Source: Tubulanus polymorphus (lineage: Eukaryota > Nemertea > Palaeonemertea > Tubulaniformes > Tubulanidae). From it: a stretch of DNA of 64,000 nt. The stretch is taken from positions 310,001 to 374,000 of the forward strand of contig NC_134036.1 in NCBI RefSeq assembly GCF_964204645.1. The letters run 5' to 3'. The notes under the pieces are model-generated. The model did no database searches, was not told the origin of the DNA, and saw only the letters and a list, made by a program, of their open reading frames with translations. Both the position numbers and the translations under genes were made by a program. How positions within the stretch are numbered: the first letter of the stretch is position 1; each line of letters begins with the position of its first letter. Shown one piece after another: positions 1 to 11,967 of the stretch.

Positions 1-481
1 ATGAGAACTTGTCTATCGCGTGGAACTGGGCCAAACATCATTAAAAAAAAGTATCCGACCCAATCAGATTCCTTGAATATATTTAAATATACGAATCATA
101 TAGCCTTGTTTTTAAAGTTATAGAATTAAGTTTATTTTATTTATTCGAGTTTTCTTTTAATATTTTTTGTTTATTGCGCTATAACATGATAACATATAAA
201 ATAACTATGATATTTATTTGTGCATGTGTTCATTATATATAAAATATTTGCAATAAAAACCGCTTGTGAAATGAAAATATTTCAAACGTCCTTATATTTG
301 CTTTCAAGAGTTTCTTTTTGAGAAAAGAATATGTTTATTCCTGCTGCAAAAGAGTGATGTCACTTCGTGCCTATTTTTGATACAAGCCAGAAAGAAACAT
401 ATTCATTCAACTCTGAATATTAACAAATGACATTGATGATGAAATGATACAGTAATTTCGATGTCGACAGTTTATAGTTTA
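1..481. other. AT-rich intergenic / 3' flank of the first Ly6 gene
   Basis: I see no coding exon here. The stretch is very AT-rich and presumably holds the 3' UTR of the minus-strand Ly6 gene ending at 482. A minus-strand AATAAA (plus-strand tttatt) near 170-176 is a possible polyadenylation signal. This is inferred only from position and hexamer. Confidence 0.4.
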
Positions 482-1846
482 CTATGAGAAAACTGGACTC
501 GTGCAAGCAGACAATATCAGCGCAAACAGTACTGCAATAAGCGACCCCTTGTGGGTGAAAGAAGAGTTACAGTAACTGCCACTCGAACAACACTTTATCT
601 CCTTCGTATAAGTGGGACCTTTAATCGTCTCCTCTACACAATCCGGGCTACATTTCCTCGTCATGAAGAAAGTACCGTCTCTTAGCGTTATCGTTTCTTT
701 CTAGAAAATAAAATTGATCGGTTTTTAATAGACATCTAAATTAGTTAGAGGTATCGTATTGTAAATATAGGATAGTGTTGCATTGTATTTTGTGTGTAAT
801 TGTTAAAGATCGGACTCTCAAAGAGTCCAAACCTCGGCAACAATGCCCGAAAAGATGTGGGTGTCTGACTAGATGGGGCACTGTTTGACAATACCACATT
901 GGATGAAGCATATTCTTGAATAGGACTGAATGATGGCCGGTTTTTTGTTTTCAGTTGCTAGGAGACGATCAAACACTTACCATACAATACGTGGTATCTC
1001 CTCCGTTGCCACAGCGATATGAGGTAAAGTCTTCCGTGCTGCTGCGGCTACCGTACAGTCGATCCGGGTCCTCGTAACAGTAATGGATCGACCTGACACC
1101 TGGCGGAGAAAATCACTCCATACAATACATACAAAGTTACAATGTATTAACAGGGATGGATCTAGGAAAGGCCAGAAGAAAGGAAAAGACATTTTTCAGA
1201 TTGGCCTAAAGCATCCAAGTCAATCGCTTCTACTTTGGTGGTAGATACTTTTTTTTAAGAAAATAGAACAGAAAATATTCAATTTCCGAAAGGATGGGCT
1301 TTAAAAAATTTGCAGGTTTTAACGAACTTTGAATTAACGAAAAGGGCAACCTCAATGGGAAGGCAGGGGTCCAGACCCCCGACACCACCCCCCTTAATCC
1401 GCCCTAGTATTAAATTCCTATTGTTTATCACCAACCACGAGCTTGTTGTAGCTAGCTTACAATGTATACATATGTTTGGCAAATTTAGGCGTTTATTTGC
1501 GAGATTTAGGCCGACGAATTTTTGAAAAGCGAATTGGTAATTTTTGAATGATAAAGATCTTTACCTAGATTGTAATTCCTTCGCTTCATGCTCGATACCT
1601 CCTTCAAGAACAGATCCGACTCCACGGTCAGCGGGTCGTATGTACCGTATTCGCATTGGTAACATTTCCACGCCAGACCGTCAGCGATTCCTGTACCGAA
1701 AAAAATGGCGCTCAATCAGAATATTTCAACCGTCTAAAGGCTATTCGCATTACTAGATTATATAAAGATTATGACGTGTGCCATTGATTACCTGTGACGG
1801 AGTAAACTGTGATTAAAGTTGCCGTTAAAATGGTCGTCAAAGACAT
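482..1846 (-). CDS. Ly6/uPAR-domain GPI-anchored protein (Ly6-A), 4 coding exons
   Basis: Secreted, probably GPI-anchored three-finger (LU domain) protein of about 172 residues. Exons, in transcript order: 1846-1792 (signal peptide starting MSLTTILTATLITVYSVTG), 1690-1565, 1099-981 and 700-482. The phases join cleanly (1, 1, 0) and every border is GT/AG. The mature part begins with a CYQC motif and carries ten cysteines, including the closing KCC...YCN typical of LU domains. The C-terminus is a hydrophobic run (GSLIAVLFALILSAC) ending at the stop, as expected for a GPI signal. The long spacing between the first CxxC and the next cysteine recalls invertebrate quiver/sleepless-like members, but I cannot assign an orthologue. 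It is paralogous to the gene at 11968-12972, with which it shares exon order and phase but differs by one intron. Family assignment is firm; function is unknown. Confidence 0.85.
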
Positions 1847-3551
1847 TCTCTTTCCTATTGAAGAAGATAAGAATTTCGATGACGTAATGATATTCCTGAA
1901 GAAAAAACGCCCTCATTTTCTTCTACAAGTTTTATGTGTTAAAGACCCCTATTTAGTACTATCAAAGAGGCAGCAGCAGCCCATAGTTCATCCATACATC
2001 CTAAAATTGTCCACTTGTTATTTGGAACATTAAGTAGGACATTTTCCCGTCAGTACACCCGTAAAGTGAAACTCAGGTACCTTTTCAACAAATAGCACTA
2101 AATATATCATCAAAACTGTTGTCTGTTGTCTGTAGGCCTAACGGTGGTATACAATGATTTGATGCGACTCAGTTGACTTCAGAAACTCTAGAGAAATTCG
2201 TCACTTTCTGAAGACTTACCAGTGATACCGGCTTCAAGACGCCTTTATGTCGATATATATATATGCACGTATATACAGAAATTCTGTACCGGTTTTAGCG
2301 CAGTGACTGAGATTCAGTATTAGACACAGTGTATATAGAGACTTCAACTTCTACTTGTTTTCTTCAAGACCAACGAACCGTGGACAATACACTTAGCTTA
2401 CAGTACAGTAGAAACCACGCCGCTGGTTTATGATTTTATATTTGTAAATAGTTCTCGATGTCCCTCTGTAAACGGTACCTCTTTCGTTGTGGTGATAAGT
2501 GTGTAAATAAATTTCAAATTTTCTTCAACCAAAAGTCAATTCAATGAAATGATTGACAGTACAGTGCAATAAAGAGAGACCAGTTGAGGACCAAGTGAGG
2601 GCCAAGTGAGGACCAGGTGAGGGCCAAGTGAGAGCCAGGTGAGGGCCAGGTGAGGGCTAACAAATGAATATTTTATATCAAACATCAATTCGTTGAGAAA
2701 GAAAGTCAGTGTCTCATCCATGATACCATGCTGTCCTTTCACTGACTCTCCGTGAAACTTTTACCCATTTGTTCATTTTTATTCGGAAGAATTTTTCTTT
2801 TTTTCTGTGAATAGACTGAAGAGAAACGACAGTTTTCGCTGAACTGAGCTGTTGAACGACGTTTCTTTTGTGAAAAGTATCGACACAAAAACGAAACAAA
2901 AAGTGCAAAATCGAATCGATAAAAATGTGTTTAATTCAAAATCACAAACAATATTCTCTACGAGTACAAAATGGATAAAAACTAGAAAACGTTTCAATAT
3001 GGCGGCGGTTTGAGTGGGGCGCTTGTCGGTCGCTGATTATAGTTTTTGAATTTTCTCAATTGTGGAGTAAAATAAATAGAAATGTACATGTATTTAATTT
3101 AAATAAACTTGATATCAAAATATATTATATATTTTTGTAAAAACGTCATATCGACAATTGACACCATCATAAACATGTATATAATTAATTAGCAGATATT
3201 CTGGAGTAGGTCTAGTGTTATATAAACAAAGGCTACATTGATTATTACTATGTTCAGGCATTTCGAGGATTGTAATGTATTTATTGTATTGTATTTTAGG
3301 TTTCGTTGTCAAATTTACAGAAATTATTGCTGATTTTCTCTACGAGTAATTAGTTCTAACTGAGGTTCGCATAAGTGCCGAATCCTTGTAAATAGAATAT
3401 CATCAGATTATGCAGAGACTTGTACTGTTCCTATGAATACCAAAAAAGAATTATGTATCAATAAACATCATTCATTCTTGTTTTATAAAATCTTTCCTAA
3501 CGTCAGATATGTCTTATGACATCAGAAGGGGAAGCAAATCATATTAATACC
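1847..3551. other. Intergenic region with 3' UTR of the FN3 receptor
   Basis: No exon was recognised. It contains a GAGGGCCAAGTGAGGACC-type short tandem repeat at about 2577-2659. From about 3040 to the receptor stop codon at 3552 it holds the sequence later found duplicated at 9960-10730. The 3' part must include the 3' UTR of the minus-strand receptor. A minus-strand AATAAA (plus tttatt) near 3272 could be its polyadenylation signal. Confidence 0.4.
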
Positions 3552-6500
3552 TTAAGAAACAGTATCATAGTTATCCTCACCATCTTCCAGAGTCGGATTC
3601 TCGTAGATATTGTCATAGCTTTCTACATGAAGAAGAATTGTTATTGTCAATAAATAAAGCTAATTCAACATTTGAAAATAAACCTCACGGCTCTATTAGA
3701 CAAACCTCTTGATGATTTTGGACAATTCACATAAGTTGTATCTCCTTCACTTGCGGTTCCCTTCGCCAAATGTTTACTTTTATTAGAAGGTGAAATATTC
3801 CCCATGGATATTTCTGCATTGTTCGATGTTTCTTTAGTTTTGAATCCACCGCGTCTGGAAGATGTGAAATAGTTATAAGCGCTTAATGACCCATTGTGGA
3901 TAACTGAATGAGATGGAATTCGATTGTCAAATGAGTATCATAGCTACATAGGATAATAGAGGTCGCCATTATTCACTCATACCTCCAAACTATAAGTAGA
4001 ACAACAGCTACTAATAACAATATGACGACAGCTGCAACAACGCCACCTATTATTCCTGCATTACTAGACGGTGCTTTAACAGTGATTCTCTCTTGCTGTT
4101 GTTCTATTGGCGGATAATGCCGAAACGTTTCCTAAAAATTTGAAAAAATGTCATTTTCGAATCGTAAACTACAATTTGTATTGAAAGACAAGATGAACTC
4201 ACTCCGTTATAATTCTCAACGATTCCTAAAATAAAACTGTATGATTTTCCAGTTTCTAGAGGAGCATTAAAGTAACCACTATAGTCACGTGTATCACCAA
4301 CTATAAACTCAGAGGGCACTTCCGGTGGTAGAACTGCAGTAATATAAACTGATAATCCTCGCTGTTTAGCTTCTCCGTACGAGACGTACTGTGATTGGTT
4401 GACTGCGCGCTTCCGGCGACGGTTGATTGGTCCGTCGTGTTTCTTCACGATCACCTCGTAACCGCTGCAAATCAGACGAAATATTGTTTTATAAACCCAG
4501 GTGCTTAATTCTCATGGATAAAGGTATGGAGGACACTTACGTAATGTTACCAGTGTTAACACGGGTTATTTGAAGTGTAACAGTCGTGTCTGTTACCGCT
4601 GCTTGCTTGACAACCAGTTGAGGAATTGTTATTCGACCTGAAATATCATTAACTAAAACTGACATAAATTGATACTTGAGTTTGATATGTTTGAACGACT
4701 TACCCGGTGACCAGAAGCTTAGTCTGACAGGTGAGCCTTCACCTTTACTAGTCGAGGCAAAAACTGAACAGTTGTATTGAGTAAAAGGTATCAGTGACGT
4801 CGTTATGTCTAAAGTTGTGATGGAGCCTTCGATTTCAGGTTTGTTGAATGTTTTTCTTTCTGATAAAGGTGTTGTGGAAGTTGTACTGATGGGTTCACAC
4901 GTGAGCTGAAAACAGATAGGAGACATGTTACAGTATATAGCTGGTGGTGCCCCCTACTGGTCTGGACAAGAGTATTCCTACCCGATAATTAATGAAGTCA
5001 CCATTTGGACTGTTTGGTGGTGTCCATGTCAATGTTGATTTCAATGTATCCCTTGTGAATGAGAAGTCGAGAGAAGCGGGAGGTCCTGGTACTGAAATAA
5101 ACACCACACACAAATTAAACTTACAAACGATTCTGTGAATTGACAACATATTGTTTTACATTTTTTCAACCTACTTCCAACTTGCGTCAAAAAGTAAACT
5201 ATTTCACTCCATATTCCCCAACCTTTTGTACCCAGTGCAGCAACCTGCAAATATTAATCATTACCATTGCTATGATTCCAATATGTTGATGCCAATGGGA
5301 GAATTTGTAAATTTGAACCCACCTTGCAACCATACCATTTATTTCGAACCAGGTTCGTCACTTTTTTTTTGAGTACATTGCGTTCAACATCTTCCGTTAT
5401 TATTCGCTCAATTGTATTAGAATTATTCTTAGTGGCGTCGCCACACATGATATTATATTTGATAATTTGTGCTAACGGAGGAACAGGAGAACTCCACGCG
5501 AATATGATACTGTTTGGAGCAGCTGATCGAGCTTCAGGGATCGGTGCGCCTGGAACTGAAATGTATAAACACATCAAGTTTCTCAAGGTTCATTTATGGA
5601 TTCATTCCTCAGATTTGAGGACAGATGAGTTGAATTTCGAAAACTCACCAGCTTCGTCAGTTGTGAATATTTTACTTGGAGATTCTTTACTGGAACCTTT
5701 ACTGTTCACCCAGTTATACGTCAGTTCATACTTAGTAAACGGAACCAGTTTATCTATTGTGAACTGTTTCAACTGGGTTGTTCCTTCTTTAACAAGTTTC
5801 ATCGTATCTTTCTCCAGTAACTTGTATCTGTAATGTTTGAAAGTTCCATGTTGGTTTTCACACGTCAAATCCTTGAAGTTGATATCAATATAAGTGTCAA
5901 TCTTGATTTTGCTATTTTTAATAGTTTCAACAGTGACATCCGCCATGGCAGGTTTACCAGTTGGCGCTGTAACGATGAAATATATCTTGGTCAAAAAATA
6001 AAAGAGTGCAAATAACGACATCTTTTATAGTTCTCAAAACATTTTCAATATAATAATTTCAAAACTAACCAGATTGAAGAGTTGCCCCGGTAACTGTCCT
6101 CTTGTTTAGATCTAAGCCACCAGCCGAGGTTTCGGCTAACACCGTGATTTCATATTCCGCATAAGGCTTTAATCCAGTGATTAAGCGGTCTGTAATCACA
6201 TTTGAAAGAGCAACTTCTTGAGGACCACCTCCCTGTGCTGGAGTCGGACAAGTTTTATATCTGAGAAGTTTGTTCCACAATCTGTATTTAGTGATAATTC
6301 CATTTGGTTTATCAGGTGCAGACCACGTGACTCTGAAGCTTCTTTCTGTTTGCTGGGACACAGTGAGTGACGTCACAGGTCCAGGAGCTGAAGTTTATGG
6401 AAAAAGCATGAAAGTATGAAAGTATCTGTGACCAAGCGTTACTTAAAGGATGTTTGTAACCTTTGTTTTGATATATCGGTGTTTTGATATTTCTATTCAG

Positions 6501-9369
6501 CTAACGTCTGCTAGAGTCTCTATTATTATAATTTAGGATTTTCTTTTCTTGTTTTATTTTGAATTAATTTGAAGTTTCGTTTCGTTTTGGATTATTGGGA
6601 TCTTAAGCGTTTGGAACATAACAAAAACATGGTTTTGAAACCATTTGTAATTTAAAAGATCGTCACTGGGATCTTTAGCGTTTGGAAGATCATTCTTTTT
6701 TGAATTACCTGCAGTCGCCGTTTTGTAATTTATAGGTTGGGTGTAGACAAACTTCTGAGTGACGTCATTCTTTACACCTATTCTAACTTCATAATCAGTA
6801 TCAGGTTCTAGTCCTGTTAGTGTGTGGCCGGTAGGTTGCGCCACTGTTGTAGTCCATGTTTGTCGGTTCAGTTGTTTATATTCGACTTGATAAACAGCTT
6901 TAGTGACGTCACACTGTAACTCTGCAGCAGTTAAAGCCTGCAACATAATAATAATTCACTACATGTTTGTATCGTGTCTCAGTGAAAGAGAAGGTGCACA
7001 TTTTCTTTGCTTTCCATAGAAAATAAATGAACATCGGGTGAATTTATGTAATTCTGGGTGAGGCACACTTACGGTCCATGCAAGTATCAGATTGGTTGTC
7101 TGGGGCCACGTGTTACTGTTCTCAACCGCTGTGGACACCACACGAACATCTTTAGGACCGTTTAATGGATCTACAATAAAACAAACATGTTTAACACAAT
7201 TCTATGTTTTGAATTGATGATTAAGAGTTTATTAGAATGAGGGGTTTTTACCTGCACACAGAGTTAGTACTGGACTAGTCAGACTTGCATTTGATATAAC
7301 TTGAATGTTCACTAATTTCTGTAGTCTAACAGCTATCTTATACCCGGTATTAGGAGTTAAACCAGTAATTGTGTGATGTGTAAGGATTCCTGCAGATTCA
7401 TGATTAGTCCAAGTATTTTCTGATATCTTACGATAAACGACTTGATACTGAACGCTGACAGTACCACGTCCTGAATCTACTACAGAACCCGAGTAAGCTG
7501 TCCAACTGACCTTTACACTGTTATCTGTCAGTGCAGATTCTGTTAACTGCGAAAACAACTTCATTTCTAGAAAAATATCTTTAAAACTTAATGAATGTAA
7601 TCAATTATGAAAAAGGAAATTGGTTTGTATTGAAGTTACACGAATATTTTACTTTCGGTCATTTCTGATTCATATTGGTTACTATATTTAGGGAATATAA
7701 AGTGAGATTCCCAGGAATCTATGATTCAGTGTAATATACCTGACTCGCACCACTTTCCGATGTAATTCTGTGAACAGCCAGATTTACAGATACCACTCAA
7801 ATAGTTACAACTTTCACTGTTGTAACATCTACATTCAATCATACATCCAAATGAGTTCGATCCTTTACTGCAACCACCGGGCGCTAAACAGAAATTTAAA
7901 GGTGATACTTTGGATACTCACTGAATATTTTAACCAATTTTTAAAATCCATCTGCCCCGGGTAATTGGGTCTTTCATCAATCCATGTAAGCAGCTATGAA
8001 AAACTTACCGATATACTTGAACCCGATAACTTCTATTTCTGCCAGTCCGAGATACTCTTTCTTACCAATGTTCTTGTGTTGAACGGTGACGTATTGTCCA
8101 ACTAGAGGACCTGGACTGCATACTAATGTTTTATGCGTACCGCAGAGAGCGGGACCCTGGTAAGTACATTTCTGGTCAGATATTAGACTTCCAACCTGAA
8201 TCTCCAGGTTGCGCGCGCGTTTTTCTAAGAGAAATATATGTGAAATATTTGAAGAGTTGATAGCTTTGATTTTAATTAAAGTTGTATATTTTTTTCCATA
8301 AGATTTGATCACGACTAAAATAATATGATTTCCACTCATAATTTTCCTATCAGATTTCAATGAAATGATCAATGATAATAATTCATACTCACTCCACTCA
8401 GCGTCGCAATCAGTCGCGTCTGTTCTATCCCAAAGTGTAACTTCGCGTACCACGTATTGAGTTCCGAGATCAATTCTAATCCAGGCGTCTTGATCCTCTT
8501 TAGTGTGACATAGTTCACCACCACCACTTATTGCCGTCTGACCATCTGCACATTTATCGCCAGTCCCATGGAAGGCAAAATGGGATGACATTGTAACTGT
8601 TTTACCACGAGCCACGTTACCTACAAAACACGATGTGTGAAGGTTCGATCATCGAACTTATTTCACAAATTATGAAAATAAACATTTTTTTGTTTTTAAA
8701 GTGATGAAATAATCAGAGTTACAGCGATTCCTGGATGTTTAAAATTTTCATCAATGTAACGCATTTCATCTCCGTCTTATCCGTTAATCTGAGATAAATC
8801 CGAGGTTCGGTGATATTTCACTTGACCCCGGTTTACTGGAGCAGAAACAGTTGATACAGAAAACTTACCGATTTGACAAGCTGGTCCGGTCCATCCTGGC
8901 GGTGTCCAGGGATATGGAGTTTTTATTGTAGACTCACATGCAGTGTTAGGATACGGACACGTTAAAGCACCATTTATATCCTGACCCTTTATTGGACATT
9001 TGTCCAATGCTGTATTACTGCAATGACACTCCCAACCAGTACAACTCTTCCCAAAACATTTTGCTGAAATAACAGTTGAGTTTCTTTCTGTAGTTCTTCT
9101 CTCAGCTCTCCACCCCCGGAATCCTGACAGTGACAGAGTTTCTTTCTGTAGTTCTTCTCTGAGCTCTCCACCCCCGACAATTGATAGTTTGAATCCGGGA
9201 CAGTGACAGAGTTAATTTCGCTCCTTTCCTTAAAGCTTTATTACTTTTATGTTGTCAAAAATCTTTTAATACAATTAAAGCTGATGATTAACTCACCTGA
9301 TGTGTTTGTGATGAATAAACACAGAATCAACAACAGCAGAAAACGAAAGATGTTTCTTTCACGGTACAT
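3552..9369 (-). CDS. RPTP-like FN3 receptor lacking phosphatase domains, 19 exons
   Basis: Type I membrane protein of about 1158 residues, read through 19 phase-consistent exons: 9369-9297 (signal peptide), 9063-8869, 8620-8393, 8224-8009, 7883-7740, 7566-7252, 7170-7073, 6937-6709, 6387-6070, 5966-5649, 5555-5323, 5244-5175, 5091-4982, 4905-4704, 4637-4541, 4464-4203, 4131-3983 (membrane segment GGVVAAVVILLLVAVVLLIV), 3854-3706 and 3622-3552. Domain order: cysteine-rich EGF-like, F5/8-type galactose-binding-like (fucolectin style), second EGF-like, six FN3 repeats, a membrane-proximal domain with the ...SYSFILGIVENYNG motif seen in receptor tyrosine phosphatases and an NRRRKR basic site. The cytoplasmic tail is only about 65 residues and ends at an in-frame TAA. 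It carries YVNC, YDNI, YENP and YDTV, three of which fit the pYxN Grb2-SH2 consensus. No PTP domain lies downstream before the next gene. Ligand and signalling role are not known; adhesion/recognition is inferred from the ectodomain. The donor at 5175 (GTAGGT) was chosen to keep phase. Confidence 0.85.
9076..9215. repeat. Two-copy tandem repeat in receptor intron 1
   Basis: A block beginning agtttctttctgtagttc and containing CTCTCCACCCCCG is present twice, separated by related gacagtgacag sequence, in the first intron of the FN3 receptor. No coding content is evident. Confidence 0.6.
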
Positions 9370-9959
9370 TTTGTCTGTCTGAATGACGCAGTATAATATA
9401 ACTTCCTTGTTCGTTTAGTTCCTTCGAATTTTCAAATAAATCATTTTAAAGAATTTTTGAATAGTTTCTATGCATTGAAATTGCAGTCAACACAATTCAA
9501 TGGAAGTGCTGATTTTTAATGTATGGGGAAGGAAGGTGGTCAGACCAAAACATCAAGGGTCACAGCCGCCAGTTTGAGTCTCATGTGAAATAACAAAACA
9601 AACCTTTAGATTATATAAAAACAAACATATTTTACGATACATAAAAAGACAGTTTTAATTCTATCATGTATTAGATTCGACAGAAATACCACGTTAGGCT
9701 CAGCACCCTTCCTATGAAAGTAGAACATGTCGTTTGGGTTTTTTACTAAAAAGGATAGTAGCAGAACGGTCTTGTATAACTAGATTTGTATGCATATCTG
9801 TTGAGAGTTATGATTTCACATTTGTCATTGTAAGCGAATTCTATTCAAACTCCAAACATTTCTTTGGTAGACTATAGAATATACAATATTTACATTCAAC
9901 AGAAGATATAAACTTGCCTTATTAAGATATAAATGGGGGTTATTATATAATGTAGTATA
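9370..9959. other. Upstream flank of the FN3 receptor
   Basis: AT-rich sequence immediately upstream of the receptor start codon at 9369. It should contain its promoter and 5' UTR, but I see no convincing core element and no exon. Confidence 0.3.
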
Positions 9960-10730
9960 TGTAGTTTTTGAATTTTCTCAAGTGTAGAGTAAAATAAATA
10001 GAAATGTACTTATTTAATTATTTTATATAAGTAAACTTGATATCAAAATATATTATATATCTTTGTTAATATATCATATAACTAATTAACACACCTGGAT
10101 CCAACCCTGATTATTTGTACCACTGATACGGGCGTTTTGTTTCAATAAAACAAAGGGCGAAGAATGAATGCGTGTCGCTCATTCGCCAAAATATAGTGAG
10201 TTCGTAGTTTTATTGACCAGCTAGTGGCGCCACCGTAGTCACTTATTGTCAACCAGTCAATCAGAGCCAACTGCACACGTCCTTTTTCAGTTCCGGAAAT
10301 CAGTTGTCTTTTCCCAAATCCTGACTCAAATGTGTAAATAAACTGTTTGCATATATGTTGATAATATGGGAATAAAGTTGATTGTATTGTATTGTATTTT
10401 AGGTTTCGTTGTCAAATTTACAGAAATTATTGCTGATTTTCTCTACGAGTAGTTAGTTCTAACTGAGGTTCGCATAATTGTCGAATCCTTGTAAATAGAA
10501 TATCATCAGATTATGCAGTAACTTTTATTGTTCCTATAAATACCAAAAAAGAATTATGTATCAATAAACATCATTCATTCTTGTTTTAGAAAATCTTTCC
10601 TAACGTCAGATATGTCTTATGACATCAGAAGAGGAAGCAAATCATATTAATACCTTAAGAAACAGTATCATAGTTATCCTCACCATCTTCCAGAGTCGGA
10701 TTCTCGCAGATATTGTCATAGCTTTCTCGA
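9960..10730. repeat. Segmental duplicate of the receptor 3' end (parent about 3040-3625)
   Basis: Two blocks, 9960-10075 and about 10378-10725, are near-identical direct copies of about 3040-3138 and 3280-3622, including the receptor's terminal coding exon and its downstream sequence. Between them about 300 bp of unrelated sequence (10076-10377) replaces about 140 bp in the parent. Identity stops almost exactly at the terminal-exon splice acceptor: the parent continues ...tacatgaagaag, the copy ...cgacaaacatcg. The copies lie in the same orientation about 7.1 kb apart, which indicates tandem duplication with later rearrangement. Confidence 0.85.
10655..10725 (-). pseudogene. Duplicated terminal exon of the FN3 receptor (orphan copy)
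   Basis: Copy of exon 19 (3552-3622) with an AG acceptor dinucleotide (10727-10726) and the TAA stop (10655-10657) retained. It reads open in the same phase. One visible coding change turns the tyrosine of YENP into cysteine (TAC to TGC), removing one of the three YxN motifs of the parent. No upstream receptor exons are visible between 10730 and 11967. It is therefore either dead, or an alternative last exon only for transcripts starting further upstream, which I cannot demonstrate. Confidence 0.75.
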
Positions 10731-10829
10731 CAAACATCGACATAAAGCATAGAAATATCGTCATCGATTCAAATATCGTAATCGACTATAGTGTTGTTGT
10801 CACTGTAATAGAAAAGCCTCCTCAATACT

Positions 10830-10942
10830 GGATCCAGTTCCACAGTTGTGAGTTAGAGTTAATTCTGAGTTAAAGTTAGTTCATTTCCTATTCAGTAAAC
10901 TTAGACCAAGTAATTTTAACTCCAAACTGTGGAACTGGATCC
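10830..10942. mobile_element. Foldback element (family E, CCAGTTCCACAG termini)
   Basis: About 113 bp whose ends are inverted repeats: it opens with GGATCCAGTTCCACAGTT and closes with AACTGTGGAACTGGATCC. There is no coding capacity. Related but more degenerate copies occur at 61326-61419, about 19260-19355 and 58674-58715. It is read as a MITE-like nonautonomous element on structure alone; target-site duplications were not resolved. Confidence 0.65.
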
Positions 10943-11967
10943 TGAAGATTAACAAACTAACTTTTGATGCATTTTGCGCAATTGGTGAAATGCTTGACAA
11001 TCTGATCGTTCAATATTAAACGCCCCCTAGTGAATAAGTGTCGATACAGCTTGAAACTCATCACAATCATCAAGCTTGTCACGAGGACTGTCGGATAGCA
11101 ATATAGAAATTAATCCAGACTATATTTACTAGTATTTACCGTTGCAGTTATAGCTCCCACAACATTGAAGGTTAACAACTAAATATGTTTAACTGAATCT
11201 CTTTGAAGACGGATAAAAGCAATATATCTGGATTTTTTAGTTATCGCTTATCGATATTGTGGGTTTTTTTACATTCAGGGATTTGCAGGCATCTTCAGAA
11301 AATTCCTCTGATCGCTTGATTAAAGGCGAACCCTGATCAAACAACCAAACGAGCTACAATAGATTGCGGGTCACTATCATCGATCATTAGTTTTCGCTAT
11401 TGCCGTTGGTGGCGCTGTGATTCATGACACTTGTAGTGTGTAGATAGTATGTTGTAAATAACGTGTGTTATGTTTCAAAGTGGTTTTATCTGATGTTTTT
11501 GTAAATAATTGTAAAAACTGTTTTTTCCTCCATATACCATGGGAGTGGTTGGAGTGTAATAAATATTCGTAATATTCCTTCCTCAACCATCAACAAAATA
11601 TTCACAACAATAAAATCATTTAGATATATAATATACTTTTATTAATATTCCTCGGTAAAAAATACAAGCGATATTCATAATAATCGTAATGATAATAACA
11701 ATATACATTGTGTTAGAAAATACCTGCATTAGCATTATTGAGTGCTGAGCTATGCAATTTTCGTGGACAGTTAATTTCGAGGATTTTTGTGGAAAAATAT
11801 GATAGATATACATTTTGGACGAAGTTTATCGTAAAAACTGGAATGTTTTACATCACGAAACAACAGGAAATAAATATACAAACGCTGTCCGACATCATCC
11901 GATAACTAAAGAGTCCAACAATCAAACCCATAGCGACCGTATTAAAAACCTTTTTTTTTGCACATTT
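10943..11967. other. Intergenic, no feature recognised
   Basis: AT-rich sequence between the duplicated block and the second Ly6 gene. The part adjacent to 11968 should hold the 3' UTR of that minus-strand gene. I see no exon or clear repeat. Confidence 0.35.

Noticed and set aside
5324..5833. 169-residue plus-strand frame
   Set aside because: Antisense to well-supported FN3 exons of the receptor.
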